From a virus, in IMG/VR virus record IMGVR_UViG_3300020203_000404, positions 1-64,000 of that record: a DNA stretch of 64,000 nt; one strand, written 5' to 3'. A program made the translations under genes and the position numbers. The notes below the pieces were generated by a model that was given only the letters and a program-made list of their open reading frames with translations, did no database searches and was not told the origin of the DNA. Positions 19,957-27,688 of this stretch are shown piece after piece (positions within the stretch are counted from its first letter, which is position 1; the number at the start of each line of letters is the position of its first letter).

Positions 19957-20396
19957 ATGATTGTCTCAGGATTAAAGATGTTAATAAGCTTGTCTACCAC
20001 AATCCCCGCTTTGCGTAATAAGGCGAGCCCTTCGGCGAGCCTATATTCTTCGTCGTACACTACTCGCTTGATACCGGCCTGAATAATCATCTTGCTACAT
20101 TCGTAGCATGGGGAGCAGGTGACATACAGAGTAGCATCCTGCGAGCTATTTGTTGATTTAGCAATTTTCGCGATAGCATTCGACTCGGCGTGCAAGACCT
20201 CGGGCTTTGTAACTAAACCATCATCGGTTTCACATTGATTATCTGCACCGCCATAAGTGCCGTTGCATCCCTCGGCAATAATGTGACTATTGGCCACCAT
20301 AATGGCCCCAACCTTCTTACGTTCCGCATAACTTAGAGCCGCTATGGCTCTAGCACAATGCATATACGCTTCATCCAGTTTTCTTTGTGTCGCCAT
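19953..20396 (-). CDS. dCMP deaminase (zinc-dependent)
   Basis: A 147-residue cytidine/deoxycytidylate deaminase. H69-A-E71 supplies one zinc ligand and the catalytic glutamate, and PCYEC (C97, C100) supplies the other two ligands. CNGTYGGADNQCE in the N-terminal half fits the dCMP/ComEB subgroup. It converts dCMP to dUMP, feeding dTMP synthesis in infected cells. It overlaps the preceding gene by 26 bases and the lipoprotein gene by four, so it is part of the leftward operon. Confidence 0.88.
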   Translation of the reverse strand: MATQRKLDEAYMHCARAIAALSYAERKKVGAIMVANSHIIAEGCNGTYGGADNQCETDDGLVTKPEVLHAESNAIAKIAKSTNSSQDATLYVTCSPCYECSKMIIQAGIKRVVYDEEYRLAEGLALLRKAGIVVDKLINIFNPETII

Positions 20397-20868
20397 GATA
20401 TTTAATCTTTATATTAACGGCTGCGTCGCTAATTCGCTTAAAAATAACTGCTGGAGGCGTTTCTGTGGGTTCATGATGTACTACAAACAATTCGTTTGCC
20501 GCTTCATTCATTAACTTATTCGCTTCATGCATCTTAGTCAAAGCAACTTGAATTTTGATACATGCACGCAGATATTCTAGTTTAGCCTTGACTTGATTAA
20601 AAGACTCTTGTAGTCCATTCTTAGTCAATTCAATGTCTCGTCTCGTAACGGTAGCTTGCGGCTCATCTATCATCAGATACTCGCCGTGTGTACTAGTTGG
20701 ATGACAATACGATATCAAAGCATCATTAATGTCTTCGGCATCAATAGCGACACCACTAAACTTATGAATGGCGAGATCAAATTCATGTGCGGCAAACTGC
20801 TCAAGACATTCCTCATCAATGAATTCTAATTCGTCTTTTGTTGACGTGTAAACATAAAACCTCATCAT
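20371..20868 (-). CDS. hypothetical protein, 165 residues
   Basis: An acidic, helix-rich protein with a long predicted helix (about 85-125) and no motif that I recognise. Its end overlaps the dCMP deaminase start and its ATG overlaps the stop of the 96-residue gene, where GGGAGG serves as ribosome site. Function unknown. Confidence 0.55.
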   Translation of the reverse strand: MMRFYVYTSTKDELEFIDEECLEQFAAHEFDLAIHKFSGVAIDAEDINDALISYCHPTSTHGEYLMIDEPQATVTRRDIELTKNGLQESFNQVKAKLEYLRACIKIQVALTKMHEANKLMNEAANELFVVHHEPTETPPAVIFKRISDAAVNIKIKYHGDTKKTG

Positions 20869-21155
20869 ACCCTCCCTAACTTAATGAGAATAGTGAGTAA
20901 CTCGTGTAACCGAATTTCAATCTCGTTCTGTTCTGTCGGACGTAGTTTTTGTGTGGCGAGACGCTTGATATGTTCTGCTGCTCGCACATCAATTGTTTTA
21001 ATAGCCGTGTTCGTTTGAGCCTGTTCATTCCATCCATTAAGTAATGTCGTAGCAACACTTAATGCAAGTCCAAGTTCGGGACGACTGGCCATAAGCAATT
21101 CAAGGCCAGTCTTGATCGCGGGATTATTTAGTACGTCATTAAGTGTATCAGTCAT
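20865..21155 (-). CDS. hypothetical protein, 96 residues
   Basis: A mostly helical protein (MTDTLNDVLNNPAIKTGLELLMASRPELGLAL...). The glycine/alanine-rich helix in the first half is reminiscent of small phage-encoded membrane-proximal proteins, but it is not hydrophobic enough to call a membrane span with confidence. It lies between two unknown genes of the same operon. Confidence 0.5.
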   Translation of the reverse strand: MTDTLNDVLNNPAIKTGLELLMASRPELGLALSVATTLLNGWNEQAQTNTAIKTIDVRAAEHIKRLATQKLRPTEQNEIEIRLHELLTILIKLGRV

Positions 21156-21156
21156 A

Positions 21157-21402
21157 CTAGGAACATACCCTAAAAGTCAGCTCTAGTCCACGAGAAGTTT
21201 CTACATATCCTACACGGACGTTGATTAAACAGTCTTGATTATTCGTCAAGCGAGAACGCACAACCGCCGCGAGCAAAGGCTTCGCAGTGTTAATAGCGGC
21301 TTGCTGAGCCAAGTTAGCATTCTCGCCATTGATGACTCGGCTGCTACGGATCTTACCATTCTTGATTGTAAACTCAGTTACATACTTAATATTTACTCGC
21401 AT
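21157..21402 (-). CDS. hypothetical protein, 81 residues
   Basis: A basic alpha/beta protein (MRVNIKYVTEFTIKNGKIRSSRVINGE...). One base separates its stop from the next gene's start. No recognised domain. Confidence 0.5.
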   Translation of the reverse strand: MRVNIKYVTEFTIKNGKIRSSRVINGENANLAQQAAINTAKPLLAAVVRSRLTNNQDCLINVRVGYVETSRGLELTFRVCS

Positions 21403-21415
21403 ACTTGATGATACC

Positions 21416-22096
21416 TCATTTACAATGACTTGTCAACTGGAAACAGTCATTGCGGCCAACTTCTTGCAAACCCCGAAAATTTTTCCATGCTAGCGTTGCC
21501 TCTAATTTCGTCAATTTCGAAGACTTGTTTCTGTTGCCTACAACCGGAAACATGATTAGCTCACGAGCGTCAAACTCCGCAGGAATCATGTAAGAGCCAG
21601 TAGACCCTATCTGAGCACCTATATTCAAAAAATGCGGCAAACCAAAAACGTGTCCTAGTTCATGTAGAGCGACGACGTGAGCCATTTCAGCATCTAGCTC
21701 CAAGGTCATACGATCTAGTGCTAATAAGTTTTGACCCCAATCCCAAAAGCCAAGTATTTCAAATGGTTGATTGTATGGTGGGGCATGGATGTCCACAATG
21801 CGAACCCGAATGACGCCACGTTGATTGGCCATCGAATCCAGATTGAATGGAAAGGTTGCCGGTGGCTCCAAGAAAACCGCACACTCAATTGGTAGTACGT
21901 CAGCCCATTCACCAAGAGCGTTCTGAAATGCTTGACTTGTTACTGGGGCTTGAGCGATTTCCTGTGTAAAGAGAACAAAATTGACACGCACAAGATATTC
22001 AGGTAACGCCGTAGATAGAATTTTTGGCTCGGCTTTTTGGGATGTGGTACATGCCATCATCAAAATGACAAACAGTCCAACCATTAACTTACTCAT
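21416..22096 (-). CDS. zinc metallopeptidase lipoprotein (matrixin-like)
   Basis: The start at 22096 (MSKLMVGLFVILMMACTTS) is preferred over one two codons earlier because GGGAGG then sits seven bases upstream. A hydrophobic signal ends MMAC, consistent with lipid attachment. HELGHVFGLPH (residues 145-155) is the extended HExxHxxGxxH zinc site of metzincins. A DxxG-like turn upstream and an FDARELIMFP segment, where a Met-turn would lie, follow the matrixin order. Of 226 residues about 200 would be exposed at the cell envelope. A phage-encoded envelope protease is unusual; possible roles are receptor removal or exclusion (inference). Confidence 0.7.
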   Translation of the reverse strand: MSKLMVGLFVILMMACTTSQKAEPKILSTALPEYLVRVNFVLFTQEIAQAPVTSQAFQNALGEWADVLPIECAVFLEPPATFPFNLDSMANQRGVIRVRIVDIHAPPYNQPFEILGFWDWGQNLLALDRMTLELDAEMAHVVALHELGHVFGLPHFLNIGAQIGSTGSYMIPAEFDARELIMFPVVGNRNKSSKLTKLEATLAWKNFRGLQEVGRNDCFQLTSHCK

Positions 22097-22137
22097 GCCC
22101 ATGCCTCCCGTTGAAAGTGTCCCATTGCAAGAACCAC

Positions 22138-22333
22138 GTTAGATTAAACTAACGTTAGCACGGGAGGCGGCTTGAAAAGAGGAAAATAACAGTTAGCCTA
22201 TATTAGCTACTGATGCCGTGACAACATGTTAGCTCATATAGCTGGTCACACTCGGCTTCGCCTAGCGTTATCACAGCCTTGCTGTTTTATGCTTACATGG
22301 TTTTGGCGGTTTGGTAAGTAAAATCGTGGATTT
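22138..22333 (+). repeat. element A, inverted copy at 55221-55417
   Basis: About 195 bp match the reverse complement of 55221-55417 with few differences. Included are the CGTTAG hairpin, a CTCGGCTTCGCCTAG stretch and the ACAGC-CTT-GCTGT hairpin. The match resumes at 22474-22517, which is the start of the next gene. Confidence 0.75.
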
Positions 22334-22356
22334 ATTTACCACTTGTGTAGATGCCC

Positions 22357-22463
22357 ACGCCTCCCGTTGAGAGCAGGAACTATGTTAGGTTAGCACGGGG
22401 CGGCTTAAAAAGAGGGAATATCAGTTAGCCCATGTATTAACTAGTGATGCCGCGACAAGACAT
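22357..22463 (+). repeat. element B, diverged direct repeat of element A's first half
   Basis: GCCTCCCGTTGAGAG, TTAGCACGGGG, GGCTTAAAAAGAGGGAATATCAGTTAGCC and TGATGCCGCGACAA parallel 22103-22228 in order and spacing, with many substitutions. Confidence 0.6.
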
Positions 22464-22478
22464 TGGTTTTACAAGAAA

Positions 22479-22754
22479 ATGGAAATTAGATTAGTAACTA
22501 CTGAAGAGTTGGCAACTCTTGAAGGGTCGTTACCGGATAACGCTCTGGTAATGGCTTTCAAGATGGTGGCATTTGGCCCCAACACATTGGCCGAGGCAGA
22601 ACGATGCGGACCAAAAATTTGTGAAATTGCCGCCCAACAGCCCATGTTTTTCATTATTGGTGAGTCACCAGAAGGGTTGAGGCAGACCATGCATAACCTC
22701 GTTGACCGCTTTTGTAACACAAGTGAAGGTAAGAACAATGAATCAACGCATTAG
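22479..22754 (+). CDS. hypothetical protein at the head of the late operon
   Basis: A 91-residue mixed alpha/beta protein, not recognised. Its first 14 codons and upstream sequence are repeated, inverted and with ATA in place of the ATG, at 55181-55220, so a part of this gene has been duplicated. Its end overlaps the next gene. Confidence 0.55.
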   Translation: MEIRLVTTEELATLEGSLPDNALVMAFKMVAFGPNTLAEAERCGPKICEIAAQQPMFFIIGESPEGLRQTMHNLVDRFCNTSEGKNNESTH

Positions 22755-23034
22755 TCGTAATAAAGATAACAACAATAACCTCGATTTTGTATCCATCAAC
22801 ACTGGCGGACACACCGCTCGTCACGCTCCAAACGAAGATCCACAAGTGCAGGTACCTCAAAAAATCACTGGCGAACTGAAGCCGGAAGTGCCACTGGGCG
22901 TCGCCAAAGCTTCACCTAATTTCAAGCCCATTACTCCTCCTGCTAAAGCAACGGACAAGACGGACGAAAAGAAGATTATTTCCGAAAACTCAACGACGGT
23001 TACGGATAGCGAAAAGACCAACGAGAAGGAATGA
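22738..23034 (+). CDS. low-complexity hydrophilic protein, 98 residues
   Basis: A polar, proline- and lysine-rich protein without predicted structure (NKDNNNNLDF; ITPPAKATDKTDEKK). The ATG at 22738 follows GGTAAG, and the stop overlaps the next start as ATGA. It is probably disordered; function unknown. Confidence 0.5.
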   Translation: MNQRISRNKDNNNNLDFVSINTGGHTARHAPNEDPQVQVPQKITGELKPEVPLGVAKASPNFKPITPPAKATDKTDEKKIISENSTTVTDSEKTNEKE

Positions 23035-23621
23035 CTTTTGTAGTCGCTAGTAGCGGTACCCTAGCTTACAGTGACATCAGCGACATCGTTGAGGCATTGA
23101 TTAACACCGAGGGCAGACGATATCCTATTCCTGGCTATGATCATAAAGATATAGCTCAGGAAGTTAGGATTGAGTGTCTTCGTATTTTGCCGTTTTTTGA
23201 TTCTAATCGTATTGGCCCTTCGCCATACAAGTATTTGCAGACATGCGTGCGTAACTTCTTGTATAATATGCGTAGAGGTATTTGGGTACCAAATAACCCA
23301 CCATGTGTTCGTTGTCCATTGTGGGATCACATAAGACGAACATGTACCATAGATGAAATAGGATGTGATAAGATCGTGCAGTACAGAGAAAATATGGCGA
23401 CGAAGGCCGACTTACGTAGACCCTCGTCCTTTGAAGGCGACATACTAGATAATCGCCAGGATGAACTAATTGATGCCATGCTACTAGATCAGAGCATTCG
23501 CGGCGTACTGCCACCTCGTCTTCTTCCTTTTTATGATAAGATGCTGGTCGGAGAAAAGATATCCGCCAGAACCAAACGAGAGATTCGTTTGATTGTGACG
23601 GAGATTATTAACAATGCCTAA
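23031..23621 (+). CDS. divergent sigma-factor-like protein with a Cys4 cluster (candidate late sigma)
   Basis: Residues 36-82 (DHKDIAQEVRIECLRILPFFD...YKYLQTCVRNFLYNMRR) have the pattern of sigma-70 region 2: an acidic 'D-I-x-Q-E-v-r' helix, then a helix with aromatic residues and YNMRR for -10 recognition. A cysteine cluster follows (C92, C95, C105, C112) that could bind zinc. The C-terminal helices (DAMLLDQSIRGVLPPRLLPFYDKML...) could stand for region 4. I recall similar short proteins in other large phages near structural genes. Its place ahead of the terminase genes suits a late-gene regulator, by analogy with T4 gp55. Confidence 0.55.
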   Translation: MTFVVASSGTLAYSDISDIVEALINTEGRRYPIPGYDHKDIAQEVRIECLRILPFFDSNRIGPSPYKYLQTCVRNFLYNMRRGIWVPNNPPCVRCPLWDHIRRTCTIDEIGCDKIVQYRENMATKADLRRPSSFEGDILDNRQDELIDAMLLDQSIRGVLPPRLLPFYDKMLVGEKISARTKREIRLIVTEIINNA

Positions 23622-24378
23622 GGTGTTCCCTCAAGAAGAGAAAGACCTTGTTATTCAACTTTCCAAGCAAGGCAATACTTACGTTGACATCGCCAAGATG
23701 ATGGGAGAAAAATTTCCATACTCTTGGAATAGTAAGACCGCTGCTCGTTCTGTGGCTCGCATCCTTAAAGGCAAGAATGACGATAGCGATGACGAAAAGA
23801 CTCTAGACGAGATGACACGCGATGAGCGTGCCACTTTTATTGAAAATAAGCTACAGAACACGCCACGCTTTAAGTTGGCGTTCCGCAACTTCAATGATGA
23901 AGAACGAGAAGTGTTCGTTGAGGAGTATATTAGCGTTATTAAGTCAACTGAGAGTTTGACAGAAGTAGAAGAACAGGCTTTGTTTGCTTCTGTGCTAGAA
24001 CTTGTTCTTGCTTTTCAAGCTCTTGCACGAAAAGAACGAGAAGAAAGATTATTTGAGCGTTCTCAAGGCGGCGAAATTCAAGAAAACGATCCTCAGTATC
24101 GTCGTTTTGTTGATGAGAGATATCATAAAGAATACAACGCTCATATGAAGCTGTACCAACAGGGTATGGAGCAATTGAAGATGAGTCGTTCACAGCGTCT
24201 CCAGGCTGTGCGTTCGCAGAAGCAAACGCTTGTCGATCTGGCACAGGAACTTTCGTCACGTAACGCTCAAGCAGAAGTAGCAGAAGAAGTTGAGCGTCTT
24301 TCTAAGGCCAAGGATTCGGAATTAAAGAAAATGATTGAGAGTGGTCACATTTACGGTATCTTCGAGGACTACACATGA
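23614..24378 (+). CDS. probable terminase small subunit
   Basis: A 254-residue protein: an N-terminal helix-turn-helix-like segment (EEKDLVIQLSKQGNTYVDIAKMM, with a recognition-like helix KTAARSVARIL), an acidic linker, and long helices to the C terminus. DNA-binding head plus helical oligomerisation part fits a small terminase that recognises packaging sites. Its location three genes behind the sigma-like protein and upstream of the large terminase agrees. It overlaps both neighbours by 4-8 bases. Confidence 0.5.
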   Translation: MPKVFPQEEKDLVIQLSKQGNTYVDIAKMMGEKFPYSWNSKTAARSVARILKGKNDDSDDEKTLDEMTRDERATFIENKLQNTPRFKLAFRNFNDEEREVFVEEYISVIKSTESLTEVEEQALFASVLELVLAFQALARKEREERLFERSQGGEIQENDPQYRRFVDERYHKEYNAHMKLYQQGMEQLKMSRSQRLQAVRSQKQTLVDLAQELSSRNAQAEVAEEVERLSKAKDSELKKMIESGHIYGIFEDYT

Positions 24379-25319
24379 AGATTGCTATGCTGTATGCATC
24401 ATGGGAGAATTTTGGAGAAATTTGGTCTACTCCAATGGGCGTCAAGCAAGAATTCATTTCTCGTGGGCACGAAGTAAAGGCTTTTAACCTTTATCATGCG
24501 GATGGTGACTTCTTGCCTAAGCGTAAGGAACGTTCATATTCAAATGACTCTATCAATCGTTTGATGTCTGAAGTTCGTAACGGTATCTATAAGCCTGATG
24601 TCATTTTGCTCATGGACTATGGTCCATGGGATGCGATGCAATTTGATAAACAATACTTTCCAGGCGTCGTTTTGATTAATGAAGCTGGTGACGAACCTCA
24701 GTCACACCGTATGATGTGGCCAAAGGGACCAAGGGTACATGCGGTACTTTCTCCTGATTGGCAATGTGTGGAGCACTACAGGCAGTTTGGTATCATGGCT
24801 GAACACTGGACGCATCACGCAGATGAGCGACTCTTTTATCCCCGTCCCGAAACCAAGGAAGAGTTTGATTGTGTTACAACTTGTGGTCCAAGAGGCAATG
24901 GCTTGACAGAGGTTGTTAAAGCTGCTCTTGGACCACAATTTAGTAACGAACGTTATTTCTATGGTGAAGATCACGCCAAGCGTTTGTGTATGGGCAAGAT
25001 TGTCTTCCAGTGTTCACAGTACAAAGAGATCACTCGTCGCATTTTTGAAGGCATGGCCTGCGGCAAATTGGTGATCACTGATCGTCTTCCATTAGAGACT
25101 AAATTGCATGAGCTTTTTGTTGATGGAACCGACATAGTGTATTATGATTCAGCGGAGGATGCTATCGAGAAGATTATACATTACGCCTCTAATGATGTAG
25201 AACGTATTCGTATTGCTACGAATGGCTACAATAAAGTAATGGCACGTCATACCGTTAAGCGACGAGTGGACGTGTTTGAAGAAGTGGTTAAAATAATTCA
25301 GAAAGACATGATTATATGA
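24375..25319 (+). CDS. glycosyltransferase, GT-B fold
   Basis: A 314-residue protein with two Rossmann-like halves. The C-terminal part IFEGMACGKLVITDRLPLETKLHELFVDGTDIVYY matches the donor-binding region of CgeB/GT4-type transferases, where an E in 'EGMACGK' contacts the nucleotide sugar. An ATGA overlap joins it to both neighbours. A second, GT-A type transferase lies 1.8 kb on, so the phage probably glycosylates a virion protein or DNA; the acceptor is unknown. Confidence 0.75.
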   Translation: MKIAMLYASWENFGEIWSTPMGVKQEFISRGHEVKAFNLYHADGDFLPKRKERSYSNDSINRLMSEVRNGIYKPDVILLMDYGPWDAMQFDKQYFPGVVLINEAGDEPQSHRMMWPKGPRVHAVLSPDWQCVEHYRQFGIMAEHWTHHADERLFYPRPETKEEFDCVTTCGPRGNGLTEVVKAALGPQFSNERYFYGEDHAKRLCMGKIVFQCSQYKEITRRIFEGMACGKLVITDRLPLETKLHELFVDGTDIVYYDSAEDAIEKIIHYASNDVERIRIATNGYNKVMARHTVKRRVDVFEEVVKIIQKDMII

Positions 25320-25897
25320 AAAGATTTCTTGTAAGCTTGATTGTTGCTCTTCCCCTAGCGTTTGGTGTTATTGCGTTCACGGCACCGTCCACGACGCAGA
25401 CTGGTCCGCCAGTGCCCGGACCCACTAATCTATACTGTGATAAGAAGCCATCTAACTTTTCTGTACCGGAAGTGGTCTGTCCATCAGATGGATACTACAC
25501 CGTTGACATTGTTTGCGTCTCTGCTTGCGATGATACATATCGTGCAAAAATGGTTGAGATTTACAACAGTGCATGTCGTCAGTATGATGACGCGGACATG
25601 GACTACAGGCTTTGTACGCGATTGGCTATCCACGCATACGACGCTTGTTTTGCGGCGTCAACGACACTAGTAGAACTTGAAGCGTGTCGTGACACGCTCA
25701 CGAGTGGTATGGAAACTTGTGCCGCAACTCGTGCTTCTGTGCGTGCTGGTATTGCCGCCAACGTTGGTGCTGGCAGTAGTGCCGCAGCCTCAGCATTCCA
25801 GGAATGTGCCGCTAAGTGCTGCAAGAAGGTTGGTGAATTGGGCGGCGATAGCAATGGTGGAAAGATTGGTGGTCAAGGCGTTCGACATGAAGATTGA
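25316..25897 (+). CDS. secreted cysteine-rich protein
   Basis: A signal peptide (MKRFLVSLIVALPLAFGVIAFTAPS) is followed by about 170 residues with roughly a dozen cysteines, including pairs in helical settings (CRQYDDADMDYRLC; CAAKCCKKV). Disulfide-stapled helices in the periplasm or outside the cell are likely. The C terminus is glycine-rich. Not recognised; it stands between a glycosyltransferase and a GroES-like gene. Confidence 0.55.
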   Translation: MKRFLVSLIVALPLAFGVIAFTAPSTTQTGPPVPGPTNLYCDKKPSNFSVPEVVCPSDGYYTVDIVCVSACDDTYRAKMVEIYNSACRQYDDADMDYRLCTRLAIHAYDACFAASTTLVELEACRDTLTSGMETCAATRASVRAGIAANVGAGSSAAASAFQECAAKCCKKVGELGGDSNGGKIGGQGVRHED

Positions 25898-26174
25898 ACC
25901 TCGCAATGACTATGTGCTTGTGCAGACAGACGCCAAGCAGGAAAAGACACGAGGCGGCATCCTTCTGCCTGAGCGTGCTCAGGAAGATCGTATAGAGGCT
26001 GTTGTGTTAGCCGTGGGTTCGGGCGGCGTAACGTCAAATGGCGTTCGCGTTCCAATCGACCTCACTGTCAATGACCGTGTTCTGATTCACCAGTTTTCTG
26101 GTAATGAAGTCGGAAACAAAGACGATCGCTTGTTCCTCGTAAGACAGGACTGCGTGCTCGGCAAGTTATCATGA
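25887..26174 (+). CDS. GroES-like co-chaperonin
   Basis: A 95-residue Cpn10-fold protein: MKIEPRNDYVLVQ, then KTRGGILLPER (residues 20-30, the mobile-loop region that ends in the hydrophobic tripeptide contacting GroEL), VVLAVGSGG and DRVLIHQFSGNEV. Phage T4 gp31 and similar proteins replace host GroES to fold the large capsid protein, and the same role is likely here. The ATG at 25887 overlaps the end of the previous gene. A four-base overlap links it to the next. Confidence 0.82.
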   Translation: MKIEPRNDYVLVQTDAKQEKTRGGILLPERAQEDRIEAVVLAVGSGGVTSNGVRVPIDLTVNDRVLIHQFSGNEVGNKDDRLFLVRQDCVLGKLS

Positions 26175-26980
26175 CCTCTAGCGACAGACATTTGATGAAT
26201 GGCGAACCCCGATGGGACTATGGCGTGCAACGCTACAAGTCCCATCGGGACGTTTTCTTTGAGCCGGGATTGATCTCAATTCTGTTCTTGGCCTGCGGTC
26301 GTCATGATGTAACAAAAAGATGTCTACTCGCGACAGTAGATTCTGTCGCTCGCAGTCCATTGGAAGTAGAATGGATCTTCATTGAAAACGGTCAATGTGA
26401 ACAGAATTATAAGCTATTTCAAGAGATTAATCTTGAAAGAAAAGTAATAGTGCGTCAACGTAACTACGGTATTAACCAAGGTCTGAATCAAGCATGGGGA
26501 TTGTCGCGTGGTGAGTTTTGTCTTATTCACGAAAATGATTGGGAGGTTCGCCAGAACGTGGACTTCTTGTCGATTGCTCACGACATCATGCAAGAACAAC
26601 CTGATGTTGGTGTATTGCAATTGAGAGCAGTTTACGACCCATGTGAAAACTGGGGCCTTGGCGAACCAAAATATTTGCCATGGTCATGCAGTAATGAAAT
26701 GCTTGAGAAGGCGAATGTACGTCTATGGCCTGAGAGTACGCAAACCGGCCATCATTATCAGATCGCCAATTTCCCTAATGGGTTTAATAATAACCCAGTT
26801 ATCATTAGAAAAAGTCTGTATCGAGAGTGTGGACCATATCCCGAAGCGGACTTAGGATGCGACCCCCGCCACGGTGAGACTGAATATCAGGAACGTGTGG
26901 CGAAAACCGGGTGTGCGACTGCACACATTGGTATTGAACTTTTCTATCATTGTGGTCATATGACCACGAAAGCGAACTAA
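26171..26980 (+). CDS. glycosyltransferase family 2-like (GT-A)
   Basis: A 269-residue protein with the nucleotide-sugar fold signature ISILFLACGRHDVTKRCLLATVDSV, a QRNYGINQGLNQAW segment and LIHENDWEV, where the acidic END stands for the metal-binding DXD. The second half (NNPVIIRKSLYRECGPYPE) is typical of GT2 acceptor regions. It probably works with the GT-B enzyme upstream; substrate unknown. Confidence 0.72.
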   Translation: MTSSDRHLMNGEPRWDYGVQRYKSHRDVFFEPGLISILFLACGRHDVTKRCLLATVDSVARSPLEVEWIFIENGQCEQNYKLFQEINLERKVIVRQRNYGINQGLNQAWGLSRGEFCLIHENDWEVRQNVDFLSIAHDIMQEQPDVGVLQLRAVYDPCENWGLGEPKYLPWSCSNEMLEKANVRLWPESTQTGHHYQIANFPNGFNNNPVIIRKSLYRECGPYPEADLGCDPRHGETEYQERVAKTGCATAHIGIELFYHCGHMTTKAN

Positions 26981-26981
26981 T

Positions 26982-27197
26982 ATGAATGTAAAACAAGGCG
27001 ATCTTGTCAATGTTAATGGCGTTGAGTCCATCTTGGAAACGTCATGGGGACAAGGCAAGCACAAGATTTTCAAGCTAGTTGATGGCCGTCAAATTGCCGA
27101 TCTTGACAAGCTTATTGCTTCTGGTCAGGCGACTATTGTAGCGGCACCAATTCAGTTGGTAGCCGAAGATAAGCCTAAGAAGACATGGAATTCGTGA
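26982..27197 (+). CDS. small hypothetical protein
   Basis: A 71-residue protein starting with an SH3-like strand pattern (KQGDLVNVNGVESILETSW). No firm assignment. It overlaps the ERCC4 gene by 13 bases. Confidence 0.5.
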   Translation: MNVKQGDLVNVNGVESILETSWGQGKHKIFKLVDGRQIADLDKLIASGQATIVAAPIQLVAEDKPKKTWNS

Positions 27198-27688
27198 AGT
27201 CTGATCTACCTAAGCTTCCGACTCTTGTAGTTGATACGCGAGAGCGAATTCCTTTCGACTATGAGGGCGAAGAGGAATTTGAAGCTATTGTTCACGAGAA
27301 GTTAGATGCCGGTGACTATTCCTTAAAAGGAATGGAGCACATTATCGTCATTGAGCGAAAAGCAACCGCTGATGAGCTATTCAATAACTTCACGCAGAAC
27401 AAAGATCGTATTTATGCGGAGTTTGAGCGTTTGCGTAATCACAAGATCAAGATTATCATGATTGAACAGTCCTGTGAAGATATTTGTAATCCACGCAATT
27501 ATTATGTGAATAAGAAGGGCATCAATAAGGCAAGTGTGAATATGCCCGTTGCTGTTGTAGCTGCCAATCTTAACACATTAATGTTAGAGTATGAAGCTCA
27601 AGTCATCTTTGCGGGCTCTAAAGCCCGCAGCATGACGAAGAACATTTTGCTTGCTGCATATAAATTGTACAGACAAGGTAGATTGTAA
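27185..27688 (+). CDS. ERCC4-domain nuclease
   Basis: A 167-residue single-domain nuclease with VDTRER (D17-E20), DAGDYS (D41-D44) and IERK (56-59), the V-D-x-R-E...GDY...ERK core of the XPF/ERCC4/Mus81 family. Such enzymes cut branched or flapped DNA with a divalent metal. In phages, stand-alone forms act in recombination or in resolving replicative DNA before packaging. It ends on the ATG of the terminase, which supports a link to packaging. Confidence 0.8.
   Translation: MEFVKSDLPKLPTLVVDTRERIPFDYEGEEEFEAIVHEKLDAGDYSLKGMEHIIVIERKATADELFNNFTQNKDRIYAEFERLRNHKIKIIMIEQSCEDICNPRNYYVNKKGINKASVNMPVAVVAANLNTLMLEYEAQVIFAGSKARSMTKNILLAAYKLYRQGRL

Larger units (their letters stand above)
22103..22478. 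other. 376-bp gene-free region between divergent modules, with a structured repeated element
   Basis: It separates the leftward operon from the rightward late genes. It consists of element A (22101-22333) and a shorter direct repeat of its first part, element B (22357-22463). The stem GCCTCCCGT/ACGGGAGGC (22103-22111 with 22160-22168) encloses an inner hairpin CGTTAG/CTAACG. No sigma-70 promoter for 22479 is obvious. No tRNA is seen. Confidence 0.6.

Noticed and set aside
22103-22478. tRNA or tmRNA gene
   Set aside because: No cloverleaf with a T-loop GTTCRA and matching acceptor stem could be found in the region or in its inverted copy.
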